Source of the DNA: JBKQVT01 sp963804825
GTDB taxonomy: Bacteria > Planctomycetota > Planctomycetia > Pirellulales > Thermoguttaceae
Direction of reading: 5' to 3'
Length of the DNA: 64,000 nt
Assembly (NCBI GenBank): GCA_963804825.1
Contig: CAWDRV010000003.1
Coordinates: 1,848,693 to 1,912,692 of the forward strand
Shown: piece after piece, positions 54,966 to 64,000 of the stretch
Numbering within the stretch: the stretch's first letter is position 1
How the letters are laid out: each line of letters begins with the position of its first letter
Position numbers and translations under genes: made by a program
The notes under the pieces: model-generated
Seen by the model: the letters and a program-made list of their open reading frames with translations, nothing else
Told to the model about the DNA's origin: nothing
Database searches by the model: none

Positions 54966-57900
54966 ATGAAGAGCAATCGCAACATTTTGGTCGTTACGGT
55001 CGTTGGTTTGGGCTTGGCTTTCTTTCTCTGGGCGCCGCTGGCATCGGCCCAGACTTTAACGCTCGGGGGGACGGACACTACCATCACCGACTCCGACTTC
55101 AGCGGCTTGAACGTCATTCAAAATGGCGACGGGGTAAGCTACTATCCCGACACCAGTTCAAACATCCCCTTGCCAGCGACGCTGACGATCAACAATACGG
55201 GCGCCATTAGCTTCAGCGGCGCGTTGGGCGATTCGCCGCTCCAAGTTGTTGATCTCTCGGACAACCCCACCGCGAACCCGATAGACTACGCCAACTATTG
55301 GCTCGAGGAACTGCCGCTTGGTCAAAACCCTTACGGCGGTTCCCTTAGCCTCGTCAAGACGGGCGCGGGAACATTGACCCTCTCCGGCAGCGCCGTCGCG
55401 CCGACCGGCGACGTCACCGTCGCCCAGGGCACGCTCCAGATGGTCAACGCGATCTACTGGGCCGCCGAGCCGGTGTGGTACAGCTACCTTCCCGCTGCCA
55501 CCATCACGGTTAGCGGCGGCGCCACGCTTGAATACCACCTGGACGCCGGCTACCCCGGCGGCATGACGGGCAACGTCATGAACGAGAACGTTAACGGCAG
55601 TTTCCTTGTCAGCGGGGCCGGAGCGATGACGCTGGCGGGCGGCGGGACGTTTCTGAAGACCGGGTCCGGTGCCGTTTTAATGGGCGTGAGTTGGGGCGGG
55701 GGTTCGGTATCAATTGCTATGGCTCAGGGCGCCGTGATTGACGTTGAGGGGGGCAGCCTGCGGGTCGTTCCCGGGGGTTGGGGCGGCGCCGATTGGAGCG
55801 GGAACCAGGCCTCGTTGAACGTCGGCCCGAACGGCTTCTTCGACATGATCGCCGGCGCCACTGCGACGGTGGACGCCTTGACCGGCAACGGGCTGGTTTC
55901 GAGCAGTTACGGGTATAACAATTGGCAGGGGCCTTCCATCCTGACGATTGGCGTGGCGGGCGGTTCCGGCACGTTTTCCGGCACCATCTCCGACACGACT
56001 CCGGCGACCGCCGATATATATGATTATGGCGATGCCTTCCCCGGGTATGTGGGCATCAACAAGGTTGGCGGGGGCATCGAGGTGCTCACCGGGGCCAACA
56101 CGTATGGCGGCGGGACGACGGTTTCCGGCGGAACGCTGGTGATGAATGGCTCCAATACCGGCGGCGGCCCCGTGAACGTGAATGGTGCAACGCTGGTGGT
56201 GAACGGCTCTTTTGTCGGTAATGGCGCGGTGACGGTTACCGGCGGAGTTTTGGTGGTGAATGGCTCCATGTCTCCTATTAGCCTCGTGACCAACAGTGCG
56301 GGCACGTTGAGCGGGACCGGCACCGTCGGCAACGTCGTTGACAGCAATGGCGCCGTGATCCAGCCGGGCAATGGGGCCGCAGGCACGCTGACCTTCGGCG
56401 GCCTGGCGTTGACCAGTGGTGACACCGTTGCCATGGTTCTCAATACTCCCAATGTTGCCCCCGGGACGGGCGGCAATAGCTTGATGCAGATTAACGGCCC
56501 GTTGAGCCTCGATACTGGCATCACGGTAGCTGTCACCTCGAAGCGCCAGTTTGGCCAACGGCATTTACTACCTTGCTACCTTTGGGTCGGTCGCCGACAA
56601 TTCCTACGATTTTAGCGGTTGGTCGCCGACCGGCGCCAGCGGGACATTCGTTCTTGCCGGCCGGACTCTCGACCTCGTGGTGGGACCCTGGGTTTTGAGC
56701 GGCAGCGGGGGCACGTGGACCGGCCCGGGCAGCGGCAGTTGGGCCACCGCCGGTAGTTGGTCCGGCAATTTCGTCCCGGGCGTCGAGGGTGACACGGCCC
56801 TCTTCGGCGGCAGCATCGCCGCCGCGGCGACCGTGACCCTGGACAGCGACCGCACCTTGAGCGGCCTGACCTTCGATAATTCTTCCTACAGTTACACCAT
56901 TGCCGGCGTCAACTCGCTGACGTTGGCCAATAGCGGCTTGCCGGTGCCGGTCACCGTCGCCAATGGCAGTCACACGATCGCCGTGCCGGTGGTCCTGGCC
57001 GACGACGCGGACATCGCGCCCGCCTTCGGGACCACCCTGACCATTTCCGGCCCGATCAGCGAGACCGGCGGGATGAGGACAGTGATCCTGTCCGACCAAG
57101 GCACGTTGGTCCTCGCCAACGGCAACAACACTTTCACAGGCGGCGTTCAGATCCGCGCCGGCACGCTCCAGTTGAACGATTTTAACGCGGTCCAATATGG
57201 CACGGTCTCGGTCGGCGTCGACAACGGCCTGACCTTCGGGAGCGGCGGCACGTACAATCTCGGCGGCCTGGCCGGCGTCGGCAGCTTCGCGATGTCCGCC
57301 ACGGACGCCAGTGACGTTAGCCTCGTGGTCGGCGCCGACAATGAGAACACGGTGTACGCCGGCAACATCAGCGGCGGCCCCACCAGCAGCTTGACGAAGG
57401 TCGGGAGCGGCGTCCTGACGATCACCGGCAGCGTCAGCGGCGCCGGAGCGGTGACGGTCGGCGGTTCGGGCACTCTGGTGATCACCGGCACGAATAATAC
57501 GTACAGCGGCGGCACGGTTGTCAACAGCGGCACCCTGTTCGTCACCGCCGGCGCCTCCGATGGAAATAGCGCGAACATCAGCAATGTTGGCACGGGCATG
57601 GTGACGGTCAACCCCGGCGGCACGCTGATCGGCGAGGACAGGGCCTTGGGTTTCGGCTATAACACCATCGCCGCGCCCCTGACCATCAACGGCGGCGTCG
57701 TCACTGCCGACGCCAACGCCGGTTCGCCGTATCCTAATCCTCCCGGTGCCCTGTTTTGCGGCGCGTTGACCATGACCGGCGGCACGATCAACGGCGACAC
57801 GTTCGCGTTGAACGGCACGATGACGGTCCACGCGGGGGCCGGGCCGTCGATCGTCTCCCCCGGGGAGTTTTGGCTTGACAACACCGGCGGCAGAGCGAGT

Positions 57901-60900
57901 ACTTTCATTATCGACCCCGGCGCGGAGGTGGATTTCAACTGTAACATCACGGACTGGGGTTATACCGGGTGGATGGAAAAGTACGGCGCAGGAACCATAG
58001 TTTTTAACGGGGCGTCCACCTCGTGGGCGCTTGGACGGATATCTGGGCCGGCACGTTGGTGTACAATAGCAATGGCAGCTGCCAACGGAAGACCGACATT
58101 TACAGCGGCGGGGCACTGGTGGTCAATGGAACATACACGTCGGCGACGGGGGAGGGCGGGGATAATATCACCGTTCACCCCGGCGGGACCCTCGCGGGCA
58201 GCGGCGTGGTGGCGGTCGCCAATGGCGGCATCGTCGATTCGTTCGGCACGATCGCCCCGGCCGGCACGCTGACGATTAATGCGCCGTTGACCCTCGAGAG
58301 CGGCGGTGCGCTCAGCAACTATGTCCTCGGCACGGGTAACGACAGCTTGGTCAGCGTCAGTGGGGGGGCCTTGACCCTTAACCCGAGCGTCACGTTGACC
58401 TTTTCGGCCGGGGGCAGCTTTGGCGTCAACACGTATACCTTGATCAGCGGTGCGAGCGGCCTTAACGACAATTCCAGCAGCTTCAACGGCTGGTCCGTCC
58501 TCAAGACGGGCCCGTTCACAGGATACTACAACTACCAATTCGCTTTGTCGGGCAATGACGTTGAGCTGAACGTCACCGCCGGAAACGGATGGATTTATGA
58601 CGGCAGCGGGCTTTGGAGTGAGGCGGCCAAGTGGAATTCAGGAGTCCCGGCGGAGGGGACGGTCGCGAACTTCGGCGACGTCCTCAGTCCCTCCACGACA
58701 GCGACGGTGACCGTGAACGCCAACCACACGGTCAGCGGCATGGACTTCGCTACCACCGTCGGCAGCAGTTATGTCCTCACCGGCGCCAGCACGTTGACCC
58801 TGGCCAATAGCGGCAACGCGGTGCCGATCACCGTCGAGGGCGGCAGCCACACGATCAACGTGGCGATGACGGCCAGCGATAACGTCAGCGTGGGCATCGT
58901 GAGCGGCGCCCAGTTGACGATATCCGCCCCGATCGGCGAGGTTAACCCGGGCACGACACTGAACGTCAACGGCGCCGGCACCCTCATGCTGACCGCCGCG
59001 AACTTGTACAGCGGGGTGACGACGGTCAACGGCGGCACGCTGCAATTGGGCGACGGGGTGAGCAACAACGGCTCGGTCAACGGCGACATCGTTGTCAACA
59101 GTAGCCTGACGTTCGCCAACCCCAACCCCCAGACGTTCAGCAACAACCTGAGCGGCGCCGGCAGCCTTGTGAAGACCGGTGCGGGCGTCATGACGCTCTC
59201 CGGCACCAACATCACCATCAATGGCGACGTCAACGTCACGGCCGGCACCCTGCAGGTCGTCAACACCTGGACCGGCGGCCCCAGCGCCAGCCCGCAGACC
59301 CAACACGGCTTTTCCGCTGGGCCTTCGGTCACGCCCAACACCATCAACATCGGCACCAACGGCGTGCTTGAACTGTACGTGGATGACAGCGACCCGTATC
59401 AGGGCGACAACGACGGCGGCTGGGGCGACAACACGTTTGCCTACGTCACCGGCGCCAGCCCCGTCAGCCATGCCTCCTTGGGCACGCAGGCTGGAACAAC
59501 CATCACCGGCGACGGCGTTTTGCTCAAGACCGGCAGCGGCATGATGGCTTTCGAAACTTACGCCAGTTCCCTCAATATTGCGATGACCGGCGGAACGATC
59601 GACATCGAGGACGGCTTGATTCGCAACGGCGGCTGGGGCGGCGCAAACTGGACCAACAACTTGGCCTCGCTGACGATCGGGGCCAATGGGTGGTTCGACA
59701 TTTGGCGGAGCAATGCCCCGACAAACGATGTCATCGTTGACGCCCTGAACGGCAGCGGCTACTTCAATGTTGATGATGGCTACGGCACGAACATGTACCT
59801 GACCATCGGCGTGAACAACGGCTCCGGCACGTGGAGCGGCCAGATCAGCGACGAGTCCAACACCCTCTGGCTGACCAAGAACGGCACCGGCACCGAAGTG
59901 TTCGGCGGCACCAACGTTTATCATGGCCCCACCATGATCAACGCCGGCGTGCTCCAGCTTGCCAGCGTCAACGCGGCGGTGAACACCACGGTGTATGTGA
60001 ACGTCAACAACGGCTTGGCCTTCGCAACCGGCCAGACCTACAATGTCGGCGGCTTGACCAGCAGCGGCAATATCTCTCTGACCGCCGCGGACGCCAATCC
60101 CGCCGTCCTCAGCGTCGGTGGCAACAATGCGAGCACGACCTACACCGGCGTCCTGTCGGGGTCGGGCGGCCTGACGAAGGCCGGCAATGGCACGTTGACC
60201 TTGACCAACTTCCACACCTATCAAGGTGAGACGATCATCAACAACGGCACCCTGGCGCTGTCCCCCGTTGTGGTTTCGGGGGCGATACCTGGCTTGATCT
60301 TGGACGGGGATTTTTCAACGCCCGAACGTCGGCGGTGGGTGGTCCGGCTTCGATCCCGTCGGGACTCCGTGGACGTTTGTCGGGTATTCGGCCGTCCACG
60401 GCCCGGGCAGCCCCTACGCCCCGCCCACTCCGTTCCCGGCTGGCACTACCCAGTGCGCCCATGTCCAGGATGCTGGGAACGTGGGATCATTCAGCCAGGT
60501 CGTGACATGCAACTCGTCGTATCCCACACTCGAGATCAGCTTTTACGGTGCCAACCGCAACGGTGGTCCGGATCCTTTCCAGGTCCAGATCGATGGCAAT
60601 GACGTGGGCGACTTCAACCCCACCAACGGCGGTTGGCTGGCCTACACCACAAGCGCCTTTAGCTTGAGCACGGGTACGCACACCGTCGCGTTCGTGGGCC
60701 AGAGCGTCGGCAACGCCGATGTGTCGTCGTTCATCGATGACGTGGTGATCGGCGCGCCCCCGAGCTACGTTGCCAACACCAACATGCTGCCATCGACCAC
60801 GCCGGTGACCATCTACACGGGCGGGAAGTTGGACCTCGGCGGTAACCAGCAGCAGGTGGCCTCCCTGTCCGGCGGCGGGAGCGTGGTCAACAGCAACGCC

Positions 60901-61413
60901 AGCCTGGCGTCCACGCTGACCATCAGCCCCACCGACGGCGCGACGAAGACCTTCAGCGGTAATATCGGTGACGGCACGATCGCACTCGTCATGAGCGGCA
61001 ACGGAGTCCAAATCTTGACCGGGACGAACACGTACACCGGCGGCACCCAAGCTTCGGGCGGGACGCTCGACTTCGCCACGCCGAGTTCCATTCCGAGCAC
61101 GGGCGTTATAACGTTCACCAGCGGCGGCTACGTGGCGATAGGCGCGTTGCTGGGCGCCTCGTCACCCGCGGCGGCGGGCGAGGAACCGGCCGGGGAATCG
61201 ACCGCCACGACGGCGACAACCACCACAACCACGGGGATAGCGGCAACGACGACGACGGACGCCAGCGGCGTCGTGGTCGTCGGCGGTGCTGTCGCAACGA
61301 TCGGCGGCCACGCAGCGGCGGCCGTGCCGGAACCGAGCACCGTGGTGCTGTTGCTGGCGGGGATAGCCGGCTTGGCGATTGCAACTTGGCGGCGTAGGAG
61401 GGCGACACTTTAA
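54966..61413 (+). CDS. Giant beta-strand-repeat surface protein with PEP-CTERM anchor (three frame breaks)
   Basis: About 2,150 aa if the frames are joined (54966-56540, 56540-58020, 58020-60325, 60325-61413). MKSNRNILVVTVVGLGLAFF and LWAPLASA-Q is the signal peptide. The body consists of Gly/Asn/Thr-rich autotransporter-associated beta-strand repeats: LVKTGAGTLTLSGS, TYGGGTTVSGGTLVMNG, YSGVTTVNGGTLQLGDG and GLTKAGNGTLTLTNFHTYQG. A DUF642-like carbohydrate-binding segment follows near 60330-60760 (VGTPWTFVGYSAVHGPGSPY, ISFYGANRNGGPDPFQVQID). A Thr-rich linker precedes the C-terminal VPEPSTVVLLLAGIAGLAIATWRR-type sorting signal (PEP, helix, Arg cluster) for exosortase processing. No autotransporter barrel is present. 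Secreted surface or matrix protein. Confidence 0.88.
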
Positions 61414-61496
61414 GGGCGACTTGAGCGGGGGGCGCGCGAATCCGCCAAGCCTTATGATCCCAGGTGACGCCCTGGGGGGCCCAACGCGGCCAAATC

Positions 61497-61550
61497 GGCC
61501 CAGCAGGCCAACGGTCCCAAATGGGGGCGGTTGGTCTGTTGGGCCTTTTA
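61497..61550 (+). terminator. Intrinsic terminator of the PEP-CTERM gene
   Basis: Arms GGCCCAGCAGGCCAAC and GTTGGTCTGTTGGGCC (16 bp with G-U pairs) are followed by TTTTATT, 84 bases after the stop codon. Confidence 0.8.
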
Positions 61551-61574
61551 TTATGGTGTTTTGGTTCAGAGCGC

Positions 61575-61612
61575 AAAAAGAAGGCCCGACGCAACTCTTT
61601 GCTACGTCGGGC
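61575..61612 (-). terminator. Intrinsic terminator of the tRNA gene
   Basis: On the minus strand GCCCGACG, a 13-base loop, CGTCGGGC and then CTTCTTTTT, 10 bases beyond the tRNA 3' end. Confidence 0.8.
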
Positions 61613-61621
61613 TTTCCGCTG

Positions 61622-61697
61622 TCGGGGCGACAAGATTCGAAACTTGCGACCTTCTGAACCCCATTCAGACGCGCTAGCCAGACTGCGCCACGCCCCG
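61622..61697 (-). tRNA. tRNA-Pro (anticodon GGG), with one extra T-loop base
   Basis: On the minus strand the acceptor arm CGGGGCG pairs with CGCCCCG. The D arm is GGCGCAG...CTAGCGC, and the anticodon arm TCTGA-ATGGGGT-TCAGA gives anticodon GGG. The T arm reads GCAAG-TTTCGAAT-CTTGT, an 8-base loop where 7 (TTCGAAT) is universal. The extra T is either a homopolymer sequencing error or an inactivating change. Confidence 0.88.
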
Positions 61698-61713
61698 AAG
61701 TGATCTAAACTCT

Positions 61714-63133
61714 TATTCTGTAAGGACTTTCTTGCTGTCCTCCTGAACCTGCTTATCCGTCCTAAAGTACCTGTTTGGAACCGCTGGGAACCCTTGTTGC
61801 AGACATTTGCAGACAAGCACAAGTCCCAGTGCTCTTAGGATAACACCGTAGCCCGAAGCCGTCAACCGTCGCCGCGGGCCGCCCTCATTTCGCTCCCATG
61901 CCCCCCCCCCAAGTCTGGACCAATCCTACCACGATTTCGACCTGAAGTCGCGGTCCAGTTTCTTGGGTCCACTATAGATGCGCACGTGAATTGTTCGGAC
62001 ATCCCGAGCAGGCCGCCGGCACCAACCTGCACGTTCTTGACAATGGGGAATCGACGGCGACCGTCAGTTGCGACCAGATGCCAGACAGCCAGCCCTTCCG
62101 GTGATCCAGGCCAGCAATTTTCGCGCCGGCGGCCCGATCACGGGCCTCGGTTGTCATTCACCCGTCGTGGACGACGACGACGCGGATGAAATTCGCACTG
62201 AGGAGGGGGTTGCCCGCGACGACCATCGCGGTCGCTACATGCGGACCACGGAATCCTGAAAACTGGCGAGACTTGAAACCGGTGGACTGCGGAGACTCGC
62301 CCTGTGGCCATCCCGTCCAAAATCGTCAGAAACACAGCGTATTGATCCAGGACAGCAGCTAGCCGTCCGGCAACATAGCCCAACGTGGAAACACCGTATC
62401 GCCACGGGGTAGGCTATACTTTAGCTAACGGGAGGGGCTTTTCAACACGAAAGACTCTGCGGCTCTTTTCTAAATAGACTTTCGTAATTTCAGGAGATGT
62501 TTTCCCATGTGCCACTGCTTGCTTGCAAGCAGTGTCGCCAGACTTTCAGCATTGCTTGCACGCAAGCAGTGGCACACCAGCCTCGATGATTCCTTCTGGA
62601 ATCACGAAAGGCTATTTAGCATACGTGACCGCAGGTGATCTCCGACTTTGATCCGTGATCGCACTGTGCGCTGCCACGCAAAGTCCGTATGCTAGACGAA
62701 ACACACCATTTGACCGGCACGACCATCAGAAGCGGTCTCCGCCCGCCGGCCGCAGAGCTAAAAAACCCACCTGCCTACGCTTTTCACTCTAACTTCGCCA
62801 AGGCGACGCTGTTTCAACCGGTGACGGAGCCGAGCATCCCGGTAATGAGCACCGCGCCAATGTCGGAGCATCTCACAGCAACGCACGAGCCTTCCCAGGC
62901 GACAAGGTTGCGCCTGCCTCGGGTGTCGCAGTTATCTGCGCGGCCTCACGAGCCGCAGCCAAGGCGGTTGTGTGTACGGAGTTCCCCTCCGCACATCACA
63001 GAGATTGCCGAAGAGCAAATTACCGCGTGTGCTTCTCCCTCCCGGTGTAGTTTGAAGCAGGGCCACGTCCCCTATCCTGGATACACGGTCTGGTGGCGAT
63101 GCGCTAACACCCTGTCAACCCTGGAGAGGCGCA
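61714..63133. other. Gene-poor region
   Basis: I find no gene I can support. Open frames here lack codon bias, ribosome-binding sites or recognisable motifs. The stretch contains a polyC run near 61902 and the palindrome at 62508-62577. Base composition is lower in GC than the coding blocks. Confidence 0.5.
62508..62577. repeat. GCCACTGCTTGC palindrome pair
   Basis: GTGCCACTGCTTGCTTGCAAGCAGTG and GCTTGCACGCAAGCAGTGGCAC form nested hairpins around GTCGCCAGACTTTCAGCATT. Confidence 0.65.
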
Positions 63134-63760
63134 ATGAAAGGCAACACCGACGAACAACTGATGGAGATGTACCAGCGAGGAGACGAGGCCGCGTTCAATG
63201 AGTTGTATGCCCGCTACCAGGGACCGCTCTACGGCCTCATCTACAATTCCCTCAAGGGCATGGCCCCCTCGCTTTTGTCCGATGCCCACGACATCTTGCA
63301 AAACGTCTTCGCCTGGGTCCACCAATACCGTGGCCGCTTTGTGTTCGGAACCGTCAAGCCGTGGCTCCTGACAACCGCCGATCGGTTGACGCGCAATCAC
63401 ATCGAGCGTGAGACCCGCAAACGGCGCGATGTCCACCGCACCCGGCCTCTGGTGCCCACCTACGGGGACATCCGCGAAGGTCGGTCCGATGACTGGATGC
63501 CTCCAAAGAAAGGTCAACTCGAACATGATAACGTCCTGGCCAAGAGGAAGTGCGCGGTCCCGGAGGTGGTCCAGGACGAGGTGGACCACTGCCTTGGCGT
63601 CCTGCCGCCAATTCACCAGCAAGTGATCCAGTTGCTCTACTTCGACGGCTACACCTCCCAAGAAGCGGCCGACAAGTTGGGCATCCCCAAGACGACTGTG
63701 GATTGGTACAAGCGGGAGGCCATGACCATGATGCGAGACACGAGGAACGACAGCGGATGA
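63134..63760 (+). CDS. ECF-type RNA polymerase sigma factor
   Basis: 208 aa with a GGAGAGG ribosome-binding site. Region 2: LMEMYQRGDEAAFNELYARY, DAHDILQNVFAWVHQYRGRF and VKPWLLTTADRLTRNHIERE, the -10-recognition helix. Region 4: LPPIHQQVIQLLYFDGYTSQ and EAADKLGIPKTTVDWYKREA, the -35-recognition helix-turn-helix. Region 1.1 is absent, as in extracytoplasmic-function sigmas. There is no anti-sigma gene downstream; its stop overlaps the start of a DUF4326 gene by 4 bases. Regulon unknown. Confidence 0.9.
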   Translation: MKGNTDEQLMEMYQRGDEAAFNELYARYQGPLYGLIYNSLKGMAPSLLSDAHDILQNVFAWVHQYRGRFVFGTVKPWLLTTADRLTRNHIERETRKRRDVHRTRPLVPTYGDIREGRSDDWMPPKKGQLEHDNVLAKRKCAVPEVVQDEVDHCLGVLPPIHQQVIQLLYFDGYTSQEAADKLGIPKTTVDWYKREAMTMMRDTRNDSG

Positions 63761-64000
63761 CCACGGTAGTCAACCTCCACCGCGAGCCCTACGACGTTCT
63801 CATTTGCAGGCCGAGCAAGTGGGGAAACCCCTTTCCAATCACCGACAAATGCCCGAGAGAGTTAGCCTTGGCGAAGTACGAAATCCATATCCGCCGACGA
63901 CCCGACTTGATCGCCGCCCTGCCGGAACTGGCCGGGAAGCAGCTCGGTTGCCATTGCCACCCGCTCCCCTGTCACGGGGACGTGTTGGTCCGCCTGTTGC
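63757..64000 (+). CDS. DUF4326 domain protein, partial (runs off the window)
   Basis: At least 81 codons from ATG 63757, which overlaps the sigma-factor stop (ATGA). The sequence VVNLHREPYDVLICRPSKWG, NPFPI and then KQLGCHCHPLPCHGDVLVRL is the DUF4326 pattern, with SKWGNPF and the Cys/His cluster C-x-C-x-PLPCHGD. The family is common in phages and mobile regions; its biochemical role is unknown. The 3' end is cut by the window. Confidence 0.8.
   Translation, partial: MTTVVNLHREPYDVLICRPSKWGNPFPITDKCPRELALAKYEIHIRRRPDLIAALPELAGKQLGCHCHPLPCHGDVLVRLL

Noticed and set aside
62689..63201. A 170-codon open frame upstream of the sigma factor
   Set aside because: No ribosome-binding site, no recognisable fold, composition unlike a protein, and it overlaps the sigma gene start.

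Overview
This is a GC-rich chromosomal segment of a Planctomycetota-type (PVC) bacterium, most likely of the class Planctomycetia. The evidence is a giant beta-strand-repeat protein with a C-terminal PEP-CTERM sorting signal, a TatC with a large insertion after its first helix, BBP2-type porins, small planctomycete-style lipoproteins and zinc-ribbon membrane proteins, a vWA/BatA/DUF58 cluster and a very high load of intergenic palindromes. Family assignments come from reading motifs; no database search was possible.

Layout. 0.1-9.5 kb: mcsA-mcsB protein-arginine kinase pair, coaD, a TPR protein, rpsT, pyrK overlapping an RsuA-type pseudouridine synthase, a small lipoprotein, a collapsed manA remnant, tatC and a P-II protein. 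9.7-14.9 kb: a porin, then an accessory zone seeded with five copies of a MITE-like element, two zinc-ribbon membrane paralogues, a cytidylate-kinase-like gene, a frameshifted universal stress protein and a DUF4258/YgiT toxin-antitoxin-like pair. 14.9-25.2 kb: a leftward housekeeping block, in transcription order polA, coaE, an orphan hicB-like gene, rho, a DNA methyltransferase fused to a Mrr-like nuclease domain, ribH, nusB and ftsY. 25.8-32.6 kb: guaA, tilS and the DUF58/BatA/vWA operon. 32.6-39.1 kb: a degraded zone with a broken RelBE-like module, an IS5-family element, a multiply frameshifted secreted protein, a frameshifted beta-barrel protein and an IS4-family element with a clear 10-bp target duplication. 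39.1-48.2 kb: gltD and gltB (glutamate synthase), and a sensor kinase with its response regulator. 48.3-54.2 kb: a HEAT-repeat protein, an O-methyltransferase flanked by duplicated promoter segments, a GH36-like alpha-galactosidase and a nitroreductase. 55.0-61.4 kb: a 6.4-kb beta-strand-repeat PEP-CTERM gene behind a consensus promoter. 61.6-64 kb: tRNA-Pro(GGG), an ECF sigma factor and a partial DUF4326 gene.

Nitrogen signalling and assimilation are represented by the P-II protein, GltBD and GuaA. Carbohydrate and surface biology are represented by the galactosidase, the porins and the PEP-CTERM protein. Translation, tRNA and rRNA maintenance are represented by rpsT, tilS, nusB, rsuA and ftsY.

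Two themes run through the window. First, nearly every intergenic space holds a palindromic repeat. Some enter genes: one pair lies in frame inside polA, and repeats supply the stop codons of nusB, tilS and the cytidylate-kinase-like gene. Second, at least a dozen single-base frame breaks, plus one extra base in the tRNA T-loop, occur in otherwise well conserved genes. They cluster at 13-14, 35-39 and 48-62 kb, while long genes such as gltB, polA, guaA and rho are intact. This points either to homopolymer sequencing errors or to local gene decay, and functional statements about those genes depend on which it is.
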